Source: Chitinophagales bacterium (GTDB taxonomy: Bacteria; Bacteroidota; Bacteroidia; Chitinophagales; Chitinophagaceae). Taken from it: a stretch of 64,000 nucleotides of DNA. The notes under the pieces are model-generated. The model was not told the DNA's origin and ran no database searches. It saw only the letters and a list, made by a program, of their open reading frames with translations. The stretch lies in NCBI GenBank assembly GCA_020636505.1, contig JACJXR010000011.1:8957-72956 (forward strand), in the 5' to 3' direction. The position numbers and the translations under genes are program-made. Below are positions 17,903 through 26,391 of this stretch, piece after piece (the first letter of the stretch is position 1; each line of letters begins with the position of its first letter).

Positions 17903-18519
17903 TCCAAAAGTACTTCGACGATTTTACGGATAAGCAAACCGAGCAGCTTGCAGCTTTGGCTGACCTGTATAGGGATTGGAACGAGAAGATAAACGTCATT
18001 TCAAGAAAAGATATAGACACACTATACGAAAGGCATGTGTTGCACTCAATGGCCATAGCCGCCATGTGCGAGATGAACCCCGGTGCCAAGGTGATAGACA
18101 TAGGTACAGGTGGGGGCTTCCCCGGTATACCGTTGGCGATATTCTATCCCGAGGTGGATTTTTTGTTGGTGGACAGCATCGGCAAAAAGATAAAGGTGGT
18201 GAATGCCGTATCCGAAGCCATTGGTTTGAAGAATGTAAGGGCAGTACATAGCAGAGTGGAGGAGATAAGGAACGAACAGTTCGACTATGCCGTATCCCGC
18301 GCCGTAGCTCCGTTGAAAGATCTGTGGTGGTGGGTGAACCCTGTGATACGCAAAGGCAACACTGCGGGTGAATTACCCAACGGGCTTATGTGCCTGAAAG
18401 GTGGTAACCTTGAGCAAGAAATGAAAGAATCGAAACTGAATGTACGTGCATGGAGTGTGCAAGATATATTTCAAGAGCCTTTCTTCGAAGAGAAGTTTTT
18501 GCTCTACGTGCCTAAGTGA
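17875..18519 (+). CDS. rsmG: 16S rRNA (guanine-527-N7)-methyltransferase RsmG
   Basis: A 214-residue SAM-dependent methyltransferase. The start shown is a GTG at 17875 (MEKQTAVDIIQKYF), overlapping the GT2 gene by 28 bases; a second GTG at 17893 would shorten it by six residues. The family core is clear: WNEKINVISRKD, then VIDIGTGGGFPGIPLAI (SAM motif I), LVDSIGKKIKV and AVSRAVAPL. It modifies G527 in the decoding region of 16S rRNA. Length and motifs are normal. Confidence 0.95.
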   Translation: MEKQTAVDIIQKYFDDFTDKQTEQLAALADLYRDWNEKINVISRKDIDTLYERHVLHSMAIAAMCEMNPGAKVIDIGTGGGFPGIPLAIFYPEVDFLLVDSIGKKIKVVNAVSEAIGLKNVRAVHSRVEEIRNEQFDYAVSRAVAPLKDLWWWVNPVIRKGNTAGELPNGLMCLKGGNLEQEMKESKLNVRAWSVQDIFQEPFFEEKFLLYVPK

Positions 18520-18810
18520 TTATCCTTCCGATTTCAATTTCCTGTCCACATAAAAAGGTGCGAACGGCAGAAGTGATGCGATGAACACCAACGCAGCTTT
18601 GCCGAACTTCCACTTGTATTCTTGCCAAACCTGAATGAGCATCACCGCGTACAGCACAAAGAGTATGCCATGCACCCAGCCTGTATATTTTACCGCTTCG
18701 GGTATGTCGGCCATATATTTCAACGGCATGGCGATAAAAAGTAACAGTAAATACGATATGCCTTCCAACACGGCTATTTGTCTGAAACGCTTGAGCAAGT
18801 TCCCTTTCAT
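18520..18810 (-). CDS. DUF3817 family small membrane protein
   Basis: A 96-residue integral membrane protein with three hydrophobic helices. It contains LEGISYLLLLFIAMPLKY, GWVHGILFVLYAVML and ALVFIASLLPFAPFYVD, the conserved segments of DUF3817 (YdzA-like) proteins. The cytoplasmic function of this family is not established. Its stop abuts the rsmG stop in convergent orientation. Confidence 0.85.
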   Translation of the reverse strand: MKGNLLKRFRQIAVLEGISYLLLLFIAMPLKYMADIPEAVKYTGWVHGILFVLYAVMLIQVWQEYKWKFGKAALVFIASLLPFAPFYVDRKLKSEG

Positions 18811-18923
18811 GCGGGCAAATATAGGCGCTTATGTCATTAGTATGTCACAGATATGACACATTACGGTCATGTGTGGCATAATATTTGTAAATTGTATTAC
18901 GTTACTAACTAAATCTACATCCT

Positions 18924-20054
18924 ATGAACTACGCTAAGCCCCTGTTTGCAATAGCATCTGCGATGTTGTTGTTTTCTTGCCAAAAAAAGGTGGACACCAC
19001 ACAGTCCACAACTCCTCAACAGCAAGTGGTATTAGACCTATCGGACACCGAGGGAGTGCATTATTTCCCTACTCATCCGAGTTTTCCAAACAATACATTT
19101 GAAGATGACAAGGCCATATTGGGCCGTGTGTTGTTTTACGATAAGCATTTGTCCGCCAACAATGCAATAGCTTGTGCAAGCTGCCATAGGCAGGAGTTGG
19201 CATTTGCCGATGATGTGGCATTCAGCCGTGGATTTGAAGGAAGACTTACAGGTAGGAACTCCATGCCGATACAAGACTTGATGCCAAGCTTTCCTATAAA
19301 TAGCGTAAAAACCTTTCAGTTCGGTAGACTGTTTTGGGATGGTCGCGAGCAGAACTTGAAAAACTTGGTACTGAAGCCTGTGAACAACCACGTAGAGATG
19401 GGTGTAAGCGATGTGACCACATTGCCTGCCAAGCTGAATGAACTTCCATATTATGCAGACCTTGTAGAAAAAGCATTCGGTACACGTGAGTTGAATACGG
19501 ATAATATTTCGGAAGCTGTTGCATACTTCTTAATGGCCATCTCAGCAGATAGCTCAAGGTTCAATAAGGATATGATCACCAATCAAGAGTTCAATGCATT
19601 GGAACGTATGGGACAAACATTGTTCAACAGCAAGTACGAATGTGGCAACTGTCACCGCATATCATTCGGACAGTATACCAACGAGGTGGTGGCCAATATA
19701 GGATTGGACAAAACAGATAAAGACCTTGGTGTGGGTGCATTGAATATCAAGACTGCGATAGAGGGTGGCACATATGGTGCATTCCGCGCGCCAAACTTGA
19801 AGAATGTGGCCAAGACAGCACCTTATATGCACGATGGTAGGTTTAAGACTTTAGAAGAGGTGATAGACCATTACAGTGAGGGAATACAAGACAACCCCAA
19901 CCTTGACCAACGATTGAAAAGAGACGGTAAGCCGATGCGCATGCAAATAACCGAAGATGATAAGAAAGCCATAGTAGCATTCTTGAACACACTTACCGAT
20001 TACGATATGTTGACCGACCCCAAACTTTCCAATCCGTTTAAAACAGTACAATAA
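18924..20054 (+). CDS. Diheme cytochrome c peroxidase-like lipoprotein
   Basis: A 376-residue protein with a lipoprotein signal peptide (SAMLLFSCQKK, lipobox Cys at about residue 19). Two c-type heme sites are visible: CASCH in ACASCHRQELAFAD and CGNCH in KYECGNCHRIS. FEDDKAILGRVLFYDK, the FFRAPNLKN-like segment FRAPNLKNVAKTAPYMHDGRF and the C-terminal IVAFLNTLTD are typical of the bacterial CcpA/MauG superfamily. It either reduces periplasmic H2O2 with electrons from cytochrome c or performs MauG-type oxidation. The outer-membrane-like gene that follows starts five bases after it. Confidence 0.9.
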   Translation: MNYAKPLFAIASAMLLFSCQKKVDTTQSTTPQQQVVLDLSDTEGVHYFPTHPSFPNNTFEDDKAILGRVLFYDKHLSANNAIACASCHRQELAFADDVAFSRGFEGRLTGRNSMPIQDLMPSFPINSVKTFQFGRLFWDGREQNLKNLVLKPVNNHVEMGVSDVTTLPAKLNELPYYADLVEKAFGTRELNTDNISEAVAYFLMAISADSSRFNKDMITNQEFNALERMGQTLFNSKYECGNCHRISFGQYTNEVVANIGLDKTDKDLGVGALNIKTAIEGGTYGAFRAPNLKNVAKTAPYMHDGRFKTLEEVIDHYSEGIQDNPNLDQRLKRDGKPMRMQITEDDKKAIVAFLNTLTDYDMLTDPKLSNPFKTVQ

Positions 20055-20059
20055 AACTT

Positions 20060-20776
20060 ATGAGACGCCACCTATTCGCAACAGTTATGGCTGTGTGCTT
20101 CAGCCTATCTTTTACCCAAGCACAAGAAGATGCTCCTCAAGCACCCAAAGGCAAGTTGTTTCAACACCAAGTAGGTGTGCAGATGAACGACCTTATCAGA
20201 CAGGTGTTCAACTTCAGCGATGTATCCAATCCACCCAACAATCCTTATTTGCTCATCTACCACCTGAACCTTGCAAAGTCGGGCTGGGGAGTACGTTTGG
20301 GTGTAGGACCCGAGATACGTGCCTTTAAAAACGATGATGGCATTACCGAAACAGACAACGATATATTCAGAATGAACGCACGCTTGGGTTTTGAAAAAGC
20401 CTTCGCACTGTCAGACAGATGGAGTGTGGGCGTAGGGCTTGACGGTGTGTATGAGAACGAACTGATAAAGACCAAGAGTACAATCCGCAGCTTCGACTCC
20501 GCACGTACCGACGTTACCTCCAAGCTGATAACCACAGGCGGTGGAACGATGGCATGGCTGCGCTACAACGTTACTCCGAACATAACCATCGGCACCGAAA
20601 CAAGTTTCTATTACAGAGTGGGTACATTTCAGCAAGGTATCACCGTAACCAGAAAGATCGTTCAAGGTTTTCCGGGTGGAAGTCAGGAACAGACCACCAA
20701 TTCTGAAATAGATACAAAGGAAAGGTCGGGTACATTCAGCCTGCCGACGGTGTTTTACATCATCGTGCGGTTTTAG
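20060..20776 (+). CDS. Predicted outer membrane beta-barrel protein
   Basis: A 238-residue protein with a signal peptide (LFATVMAVCFSLSFTQAQ). The rest is made of alternating amphipathic strands separated by charged turns, such as KSGWGVRLGVGPEIRAF and MNARLGFEKAFAL, and the C-terminus is LPTVFYIIVRF, an aromatic end typical of outer-membrane barrels. No enzymatic motif is seen. It is probably in one transcript with the diheme peroxidase upstream (five-base gap); a functional link to it is only contextual. Confidence 0.75.
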   Translation: MRRHLFATVMAVCFSLSFTQAQEDAPQAPKGKLFQHQVGVQMNDLIRQVFNFSDVSNPPNNPYLLIYHLNLAKSGWGVRLGVGPEIRAFKNDDGITETDNDIFRMNARLGFEKAFALSDRWSVGVGLDGVYENELIKTKSTIRSFDSARTDVTSKLITTGGGTMAWLRYNVTPNITIGTETSFYYRVGTFQQGITVTRKIVQGFPGGSQEQTTNSEIDTKERSGTFSLPTVFYIIVRF

Positions 20777-20812
20777 TGAAAGCCATATTTATAAGGATAC
20801 GTTCATGCATAC

Positions 20813-21223
20813 TTATTCTGCATGCTCTTGAATGGGAGTGTTGAACACAACATTTGTTTTTGATATCATGTCGTGTATGGCCTGTCTTTTTTTATGGCCC
20901 GTAACGGTAAGCAGTGACACCCATCCCAAACCCAGCTTGAAGATGTAGCGAATGTACAATATCAGAAAAAGCGGACCGCTGTCTCCGTAATAATTGACCC
21001 TTATGCCTGTCATCATTTGCCCAACTGTTCTGTGGAAGGACATCATCAAAGGCTCGTAAGAGACACCGATGATTATCGCAATTACTTTCAATGTATTCGA
21101 ATCTTCGTTTATGAAGTTGGCAAGTGTTATGAGTATACCGATGAGGCTGAAAGCGATTATCTGATCCACAAAAGTGGATTGTACTCTTTTGAGCAAAGTG
21201 GGGTATTCCATAGGTGCTGTCAT
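20813..21223 (-). CDS. RDD family membrane protein
   Basis: This is a 136-residue protein when started at ATG 21223 (MTAPMEYPTLLKRVQS); a TTG eight codons further upstream is less likely. RVQSTFVDQIIAF contains the R and D residues after which the RDD family is named. It has three or four hydrophobic helices, with HRTVGQMMTGIRV between helices 2 and 3. Some RDD proteins are thought to be transporters, but the substrate cannot be inferred here. It is a single gene between two plus-strand genes. Confidence 0.85.
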   Translation of the reverse strand: MTAPMEYPTLLKRVQSTFVDQIIAFSLIGILITLANFINEDSNTLKVIAIIIGVSYEPLMMSFHRTVGQMMTGIRVNYYGDSGPLFLILYIRYIFKLGLGWVSLLTVTGHKKRQAIHDMISKTNVVFNTPIQEHAE

Positions 21224-21382
21224 GTCGCATGAAATTAACGATTTCAAACATAGGATTGTGTCATATCAAGCATGATACTTATTGTTTATTTGTTGTTTTT
21301 CATCCATACTATATTCGCAACGGTGCTACTTCCTGCCAAAACAATTCTTATTTTTGCCACCTGTTTAAAAAAATGATATTCC

Positions 21383-22093
21383 ATGGGCAGGATATTTGAA
21401 GTTCGTAAATCCAAGATGTTTGCCAGATACGATAGGATGGCAAAGCAGTTCAGTCGTATAGGTAAGGAGATAGCCATAGCCGTAAAGGCAGGAGGCCCTG
21501 ACGCGGAGAACAACCCCGCATTGCGCCGCTGCATGCAAAACGCCAAATCGGTGAACATGCCGAAAGACCGCGTAGAGGCAGCCATCAAGAATGCGATGGG
21601 TAAGGATACCAGCAACTACGAACAAGTGTTGTACGAGGGCTACGGTCCACACGGTGTAGCCATGCTAGTGGAAACAGCTACGGACAATACCACACGTACG
21701 GTGGCCAACGTTCGCTCTCACTTCAACAAAGAGAACGGCAACTTGGGAAACAGCGGTTCGGTGGCGTTCATGTTCAAACACTTGGGTGTGTTCAAACTGA
21801 AGAACGAAGGACAAGACCACGATGAGCTGGAGCTTGAACTGATAGATGCAGGATTGGAAGAATTGGGTGAAGACAGTGAAGGTAACCTTGTGATACGTTG
21901 CGGTTTCAACGACTTCGGTAATATGCAAAGCGCATTGGAGCAGAAGGGCCTGGAGCCTTTGTCTGCGGAGCTGGAGTGGATACCCAACAGCCTGACAGAA
22001 GTGTCTGACGAACAAGCCGACGATATTTCCAAACTGATAGAAAGACTGGAGCAGGACGACGACGTACAGCGCGTGTTCCACAACATGGGGTAA
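21383..22093 (+). CDS. yebC: YebC/PmpR family DNA-binding regulatory protein
   Basis: A 236-residue protein with the three-domain YebC layout. The N-terminal region reads RKSKMFARYDRMAKQFSRIG (family consensus KxxKD..R.K.F.K..KEI), followed by DAENNPALRRCMQNAKSVNMPKD and YEGYGPHGVAMLVETATDN. YebC proteins have been reported as transcription regulators, and recently as factors that relieve ribosome stalling at proline runs. The first residues, MGRIFEVRKSKMF, differ slightly from the usual MGRAFEFRKARK start, as is common in Bacteroidota. Confidence 0.93.
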   Translation: MGRIFEVRKSKMFARYDRMAKQFSRIGKEIAIAVKAGGPDAENNPALRRCMQNAKSVNMPKDRVEAAIKNAMGKDTSNYEQVLYEGYGPHGVAMLVETATDNTTRTVANVRSHFNKENGNLGNSGSVAFMFKHLGVFKLKNEGQDHDELELELIDAGLEELGEDSEGNLVIRCGFNDFGNMQSALEQKGLEPLSAELEWIPNSLTEVSDEQADDISKLIERLEQDDDVQRVFHNMG

Positions 22094-22098
22094 GCCAC

Positions 22099-22296
22099 AT
22101 GGAAGAGAAGCATTGCTCCAACTGCAAAAAGTCCTTCGGCTGCTTGGCCGACGAGCGTGGCTGTTGGTGCGAGCAACATCATCTATCCGCAGAAAAGCTG
22201 CAATACCTGAAAGAAAATTTTGACAACTGCCTATGCCCCGACTGCCTGAAGAAGGTGGAGGAGGGTACGGGAGAGGTCATTCCGAGAGAGATATAG
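22099..22296 (+). CDS. Cysteine-rich CWC family protein
   Basis: A 65-residue protein with nine cysteines. It reads HCSNCKKSFGCLADERGCWC at the N-terminus and CLCPDCLKKVEE at the C-terminus, the arrangement of the small cysteine-rich CWC family. The cysteines could bind one or two zinc ions. It starts five bases after yebC and is probably co-transcribed. Function is unknown. Confidence 0.8.
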   Translation: MEEKHCSNCKKSFGCLADERGCWCEQHHLSAEKLQYLKENFDNCLCPDCLKKVEEGTGEVIPREI

Positions 22297-22416
22297 AACG
22301 CGCCTGTGGGTGGTGCAACATACCCGAAAACGGTGTATATTTACGGCAGAGGAGGAGAGTCTTGTATTATGCATGGCATGCATTTTGTATGTCCATAATT
22401 TTAAACCGAGACAAAA

Positions 22417-23046
22417 ATGAAATATTCCCCTCTGGTGGTCATCCTGACGATGATGGGCTTTGTAGCCTGTGTGAAGTATGAGAAATATCCTTTCGAGCAA
22501 GTACCCGTAGACAAATACTGCTCCGCGTACAACAATCAACTTTTCCAATACTGGTTTCCATATATCCAAGGCGCTCGCACGGTGTTCAAAGACACGATGG
22601 GTGATACACGTACACTCACCATCGACAAGCTGACAAAGAGCGGTATGTACAAAGACACGATAGACCGTTGCGATGCCACCGCGGCATTATATGCCCATGG
22701 CAATCTGCCTGCCGAGACGGAAATAACCTTCTCCGTAGAGCATATGACAAGCCAACTGCCTGCATTGGCCGACGAGAACAACCTGACCATAAAACTGTAC
22801 AATCAAGTATACCGCCTACACGCAAGCGACGAGGGCTACGACCTGGATATAATAGATGCAGCAACGAGTGATTATTACAGCTTCTATTACGACAGGATGA
22901 ACATCGGCGACAACTCTTACACATCGATATACGAATTCAGGAGCCGCTCCGACAACAACATCAAGAGCATTTTCTTGGCCAAGAGAGTGGGGCTGTTGGG
23001 TTTCACCTTCAGAGATGGGCACAGCTACTGGGTGCAGAGTAAGTAG
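22417..23046 (+). CDS. Lipoprotein, paralogue of the 26704-27303 gene
   Basis: A 209-residue protein with a lipoprotein signal (MMGFVACVKYEKYP, lipobox Cys at about residue 19). After it come CSAYNNQLFQYWFPY, a run of beta-strand-like segments, and a C-terminus IFLAKRVGLLGFTFRDGHSYWV. The gene at 26704 shows the same order of motifs (CPAYDGSFLDNWFPF and LYIARTHGVVGFVKDGVDYWL), so the two are diverged paralogues about 3.7 kb apart. I do not recognise a named family. It is likely anchored to the outer membrane. A terminator follows. Confidence 0.8.
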   Translation: MKYSPLVVILTMMGFVACVKYEKYPFEQVPVDKYCSAYNNQLFQYWFPYIQGARTVFKDTMGDTRTLTIDKLTKSGMYKDTIDRCDATAALYAHGNLPAETEITFSVEHMTSQLPALADENNLTIKLYNQVYRLHASDEGYDLDIIDAATSDYYSFYYDRMNIGDNSYTSIYEFRSRSDNNIKSIFLAKRVGLLGFTFRDGHSYWVQSK

Positions 23047-23067
23047 GGTTGAACAATACAATATTTA

Positions 23068-23093
23068 ATGGGAGCTATTGGCTCCCTTTTTTA
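23068..23093 (+). terminator. Rho-independent terminator after the first lipoprotein
   Basis: GGGAGC (23070-23075) and GCTCCC (23081-23086) form a six-pair stem with loop TATTG, followed by TTTTTTATT. Confidence 0.8.
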
Positions 23094-23132
23094 TTACCTG
23101 AAATTCCATTTCCATAAATGATATAAATGTTG

Positions 23133-23140
23133 TAAATTTG
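23133..23140 (+). promoter_or_regulatory. Promoter -7 box for the DUF3987-type gene
   Basis: TAAATTTG fits TAnnTTTG and lies 65 bases before the ATG at 23205. No clear -33 element was found. Confidence 0.45.
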
Positions 23141-23204
23141 CTGTTGACTGGTTGTGCCGTTACCACATAACAAATCTTATCTCTAAACCATAAAAACAGG
23201 CATA

Positions 23205-24554
23205 ATGACACAACCGCTACCACAAGAAGAAAACCCCGAAGAAGGGTACAGAAACATTCCCACAAACATATTCATGCACCTGCCCAAGCTGCTGCGCGAA
23301 CCCTGCCTACGCTTTACCGACGAGGCGGAGCGAGAGCTGTTCCTCATAGGCGCCATAGGTGTGGTGAGTGGTATGCTGCCCAACTATACGGGCGGCTACT
23401 TCGGCCACGAAACGGGTACCAACCTTTACTGCTTCATCATTGGCAGATACGGTACAGGCAAGGGTGCGCTCAAGTGGGCGCAGAAGTTGGGCGAGGCCAC
23501 CCATCAATACAAACTGCAATCGGCCAAAGAAACAGAGCAGCGCTACAAAGCCGACAAGGCGGAGTACCTGCGTAAGCAAGCACAGTACAACAAGGGCGAG
23601 CTGAAAGACCCACCGCAAGAACCCGCCACGCCAAGGCACTTAAAACTCTTCATACCCGCCAACACCACCAAGACGGCCGTGATGCAACTGCTGCAAGAGA
23701 ACGACGGCAGCGGTATCATCTTCGAGACGGAGGGCGATACATTAGCCGATATGCTGAGACAGGACTATGGCAACTTCAGCGACATACTGCGCAAAGCTTA
23801 TCATCACGAAGCGCTGAGCTTCTTTCGCCGTGCCAACAACGAGGATGTGGAGGTGCGACACCCCGCACTGAGTGTGGTGCTGAGCGGCACTTACGATCAG
23901 CTGCTGAAACTGATACCCACGATAGACAACGGCCTGTTCAGCCGATTCATGTATTACCTGTTGGATGGCAACGATGAGTTTCGCAATCCGTTTGAGAAGA
24001 ACGATGCTGGCCATGCAAGTGCATTGACGCATTACAGCGAAGAGTTGTTGCAACTGTACCGTGCATTGGAAGAAAGGCAGGTGCCGTTGAAATTCTTCCT
24101 CAGCCAAAAGCAGCAACAAGAGTTTGTCGGCTTCTTCACCTATATGAAGGAGTGGATACGCGACACCATCAGCGACGATATGGAGGGCAGCGTGAACCGT
24201 ATGGCGATAATGGCCTACCGCATAGCCATGATACTGACCGTACTGCGCCACTACGGAGATTACAACAAGCTGAATCCCATCGGCATCACTTGTACGGACG
24301 AGGATATGGACGCCGCCTGCAAGATAGTGGACGTGCTTGCCTACAACGCCACGGACGTGTACCGCTACTTGGAACAGAACGGACTGCGCCGCGCCCCTAC
24401 CAACAAAAAAGAAGTAAGCGACGACGAGCGGCTGCTTTGCTACCGCTACAAACAACAGGGTATGAGCAACCGACAAATAGCGATTAACGTTTTCGGGAAT
24501 GTGAACAGTAAGAATAAGGTGAAGCGAATACTAAAAGATTATGGCATAGAATAG
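23205..24554 (+). CDS. DUF3987-type NTPase (mobile-element replication-associated)
   Basis: A 449-residue protein whose N-terminus IPTNIFMHLPKLLREPCLRF matches proteins annotated DUF3987 or YfjI-like. CFIIGRYGTGKGALKWAQKL is a Walker A-like loop and HLKLFIPANTTKTAVMQLLQ with GIIFETEGDTLADMLRQ is a possible Walker B region. The C-terminus, DDERLLCYRYKQQGMSNRQI, resembles a resolvase-type helix-turn-helix. Such proteins are common on plasmids, prophages and islands of Bacteroidota and are thought to act in replication together with primases, but no primase or integrase is visible here. GC content looks higher than in the AT-rich gene at 25166. Palindromic repeat 1 begins right after its stop. 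Confidence 0.75.
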   Translation: MTQPLPQEENPEEGYRNIPTNIFMHLPKLLREPCLRFTDEAERELFLIGAIGVVSGMLPNYTGGYFGHETGTNLYCFIIGRYGTGKGALKWAQKLGEATHQYKLQSAKETEQRYKADKAEYLRKQAQYNKGELKDPPQEPATPRHLKLFIPANTTKTAVMQLLQENDGSGIIFETEGDTLADMLRQDYGNFSDILRKAYHHEALSFFRRANNEDVEVRHPALSVVLSGTYDQLLKLIPTIDNGLFSRFMYYLLDGNDEFRNPFEKNDAGHASALTHYSEELLQLYRALEERQVPLKFFLSQKQQQEFVGFFTYMKEWIRDTISDDMEGSVNRMAIMAYRIAMILTVLRHYGDYNKLNPIGITCTDEDMDAACKIVDVLAYNATDVYRYLEQNGLRRAPTNKKEVSDDERLLCYRYKQQGMSNRQIAINVFGNVNSKNKVKRILKDYGIE

Positions 24555-24555
24555 T

Positions 24556-24593
24556 GGTGCGGATGGGGCGTGGTGCGCGCGCACCACCGCACC
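24556..24593. repeat. GC-rich palindromic repeat, copy 1
   Basis: TGGTGCGCGCGCACCA (24571-24586) is a perfect 16-base palindrome. Outside it GGTGCGG (24556-24562) can pair with CCGCACC (24587-24593), leaving an eight-base bulge on the left. A TTTT run follows, so it may also terminate transcription of the DUF3987-type gene. The same core recurs at 25040 and 26580. Confidence 0.85.
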
Positions 24594-24622
24594 GTTTTAC
24601 CTTACACCAAAAACAATACACC

Positions 24623-25030
24623 ATGTTAAAACCACTGAAAGAATACATATGCGATAGCTGCGGACAGCTGATACAAAAGCCCGAACAGGGAGAAGTGATA
24701 TGGAAGGTGACATATAAAAAGCCTTACCTGAACTACGACTATAAAATTGTACATATGAGGCGAGTGGACAATCCGTGTAGTATGGGTGACTACGATTGCA
24801 ATACAAACCTTAAAGACTTTGTAGACCAATATATACTACACCCATATGCCGTAAACCTGCAAGAGTATATGGACACTATGCGCAGACTGACAGTACCGTA
24901 CTACGAGGAGGCAAGACAGTATTTAAAGAATCCGTTTAAAACCATGCGACACTTTGAAAATGACTTTGCTGATGAGATGATACCATGGGCTGAGTTTTTT
25001 AAAATGGTGATAGAGGTTAATGAAGATTAA
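24623..25030 (+). CDS. Hypothetical protein with N-terminal zinc-ribbon-like motif
   Basis: Starting at ATG 24623 the protein has 135 residues; frames further upstream run through the palindrome and are unlikely to be coding. The first residues, MLKPLKEYICDSCGQLIQKP, contain one CxxC, and CSMGDYDC lies further on, so a single zinc site is possible. The remainder is helical and rich in Tyr and Phe (HFENDFADEMIPWAEFFKMV). I do not recognise a family. It lies between two palindromic repeat copies and directly after the DUF3987-type gene, so it is probably part of the same accessory unit. Confidence 0.6.
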   Translation: MLKPLKEYICDSCGQLIQKPEQGEVIWKVTYKKPYLNYDYKIVHMRRVDNPCSMGDYDCNTNLKDFVDQYILHPYAVNLQEYMDTMRRLTVPYYEEARQYLKNPFKTMRHFENDFADEMIPWAEFFKMVIEVNED

Positions 25031-25039
25031 GTGGTTCAC

Positions 25040-25069
25040 CGGTGCGTGGTGCGCACGCACCACGCACCG
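25040..25069. repeat. GC-rich palindromic repeat, copy 2 (perfect 14-bp arms)
   Basis: CGGTGCGTGGTGCG (25040-25053) and CGCACCACGCACCG (25056-25069) are perfect reverse complements separated by CA. A TTTT run follows at 25070. It is the most regular member of the family seen at 24556 and 26580. Confidence 0.9.
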
Positions 25070-25084
25070 TTTTGCTATGCCCAT

Positions 25085-25100
25085 CTCGTCACTGCGAGGG
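25085..25100 (-). repeat. Short inverted copy of the TTCGTTCCTCGCAATGA element
   Basis: CTCGTCACTGCGAGGG resembles the reverse complement of the element at 26271-26304 and 27486-27519, over its CCTCGCAATGACG part only, with a few mismatches. Confidence 0.4.
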
Positions 25101-25165
25101 AGAGTAGGGTGAAAACACCCTATGAGGGGAATATTGATATATGTATTTTTATACAAACAAGACTT

Positions 25166-26245
25166 ATGGATATTCTTCAAATCAAAAAAAATATTGATGA
25201 CGCAATTTATGCATTAGAAGGTCAATCAGGATACGCTAATAAAGTTGCGGGTTACATTCATATAATAGAAAGTAATAGAAATGATACAGATCAGATGTTC
25301 ATAATACTCGATAATGTAATTAACGATATAAAATCATTTCGATCAGGTGAGATGTACGATACATTGAATTATTTGTTACCCGAAATGACGAAATCATTTA
25401 TAAGTGACGCATCCCTAAAGCAATTTGTTGATTTTAAACAAGCTCAAAATCCTGTAATAGAAATATATAATAAACTACATAGGGTTTTGACATCATATCG
25501 CACACGATTATTAAGTGATATATCCAAATTGAACGATTTAGATATAATCATTAGTAGACTAGTTAAAAAAGATTACGAACAGTACTATAAAAATAATAAG
25601 ATTCTTATGTCAATAGAGTTGAAGAATAAATACTCTATATCAAACTTGTATTACTTTAATAAGGAGTTAAGGAAGTGGAATATTGCACTACGTATGTTTT
25701 ATGAGATTCAAAATAAAAATACTCCTGAAGACTTTGAAATTATTGCAGTAAATCAGGGTTCTATTGATATAATACTCAACTTGGATTTAGATATTATTAA
25801 TAGCTTGATAGATTTATTTAAAGCTGGTATTGAGGCCTATGCTGCTTACTTGCTATATAAATCAAAAGTTTTTGAAATTGTGAAGTCGTACGGCAATAAT
25901 CAAAAGTTGATTGACTCTGAAAAGGTCAGAGAAGAAGAATTATTGAATAATATTGAACTTATTGTTAAAGAAGAAATTGATAAAAAGGTATCAAGGAAAG
26001 ATTCACAAATAGAAAGTATAGAAAAAAAATTAGATTATTTGACAGAGTTTGTAGTAGATAATGTTGTAAAGGGGAATAACGTATCGGCAATAGCGCCACC
26101 CGATAATAACTCCAAATTATTAGAAAAGGACAGGGAGAAAAATAAGTCTCTTAAAATGAACGCTGAACACTATAAATATTTGGACGAGAATTCTCAAAAA
26201 CTACTTTCTGAAAAATATACTGACATAGATAAAAAGTCAAAGTAA
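25166..26245 (+). CDS. AT-rich accessory gene of unknown function
   Basis: From ATG 25166 the protein has 359 residues. Base use is strikingly AT-rich (AAT, ATA and TTA codons dominate) compared with the neighbours, a sign of recent transfer. The N-terminal two thirds look alpha-helical (ILQIKKNIDDAIYALEG). The middle contains VNQGSIDIILNLDLDIINSL followed by a hydrophobic amphipathic segment, LFKAGIEAYAAYLLYKSKVF, that could touch a membrane. Then come coiled-coil-like charged helices (EEIDKKVSRKDSQIESIEKK). There is no signal peptide and no catalytic motif that I can recognise. Its place between repeats next to a DUF3987-type gene suggests island cargo; a defence or conflict role is possible but unsupported. 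Confidence 0.7.
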   Translation: MDILQIKKNIDDAIYALEGQSGYANKVAGYIHIIESNRNDTDQMFIILDNVINDIKSFRSGEMYDTLNYLLPEMTKSFISDASLKQFVDFKQAQNPVIEIYNKLHRVLTSYRTRLLSDISKLNDLDIIISRLVKKDYEQYYKNNKILMSIELKNKYSISNLYYFNKELRKWNIALRMFYEIQNKNTPEDFEIIAVNQGSIDIILNLDLDIINSLIDLFKAGIEAYAAYLLYKSKVFEIVKSYGNNQKLIDSEKVREEELLNNIELIVKEEIDKKVSRKDSQIESIEKKLDYLTEFVVDNVVKGNNVSAIAPPDNNSKLLEKDREKNKSLKMNAEHYKYLDENSQKLLSEKYTDIDKKSK

Positions 26246-26270
26246 TTACTGTTAATCAAACTCCTGTTAT

Positions 26271-26304
26271 TTCATAAGACTGCTTCGTTCCTCGCAATGA
26301 GGGG
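26271..26304 (+). repeat. Dispersed short repeat, copy A
   Basis: A 34-base stretch containing TGCTTCGTTCCTCGCAATGA. It matches 27486-27519 at 30 of 34 positions. Similar sequences are familiar as non-coding repeats in many bacterial genomes (recollection, not searched). Confidence 0.6.
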
Positions 26305-26314
26305 AATAGGTAAA

Positions 26315-26348
26315 TTGTCCTACTGTCACGGGCAGGACGGTAGGACAA
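26315..26348. repeat. Inverted repeat TTGTCCTAC / GTAGGACAA
   Basis: Nine-base perfect arms at 26315-26323 and 26340-26348, with GTC/GAC also able to pair inside the loop. CGCACCAC, the half-arm motif of the GC-rich palindromes, follows immediately at 26349. Confidence 0.55.
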
Positions 26349-26391
26349 CGCACCACTCGTAATTATCCTATCTTTAATCAAACATCAGAAA

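Noticed and set aside
20800..20826. Terminator from CATGCA/TGCATG near 20805
   Set aside because: The stem is only six AT-rich pairs without a T-run.
24554..24622. Extension of the 24623 gene upstream through the palindrome
   Set aside because: The extra residues derive from palindromic repeat DNA and the start would overlap the previous stop; ATG 24623 gives a cleaner protein.
25031..25165. Upstream extension of the AT-rich gene
   Set aside because: It reads through palindrome copy 2 and another short repeat, with different composition; ATG 25166 is preferred.
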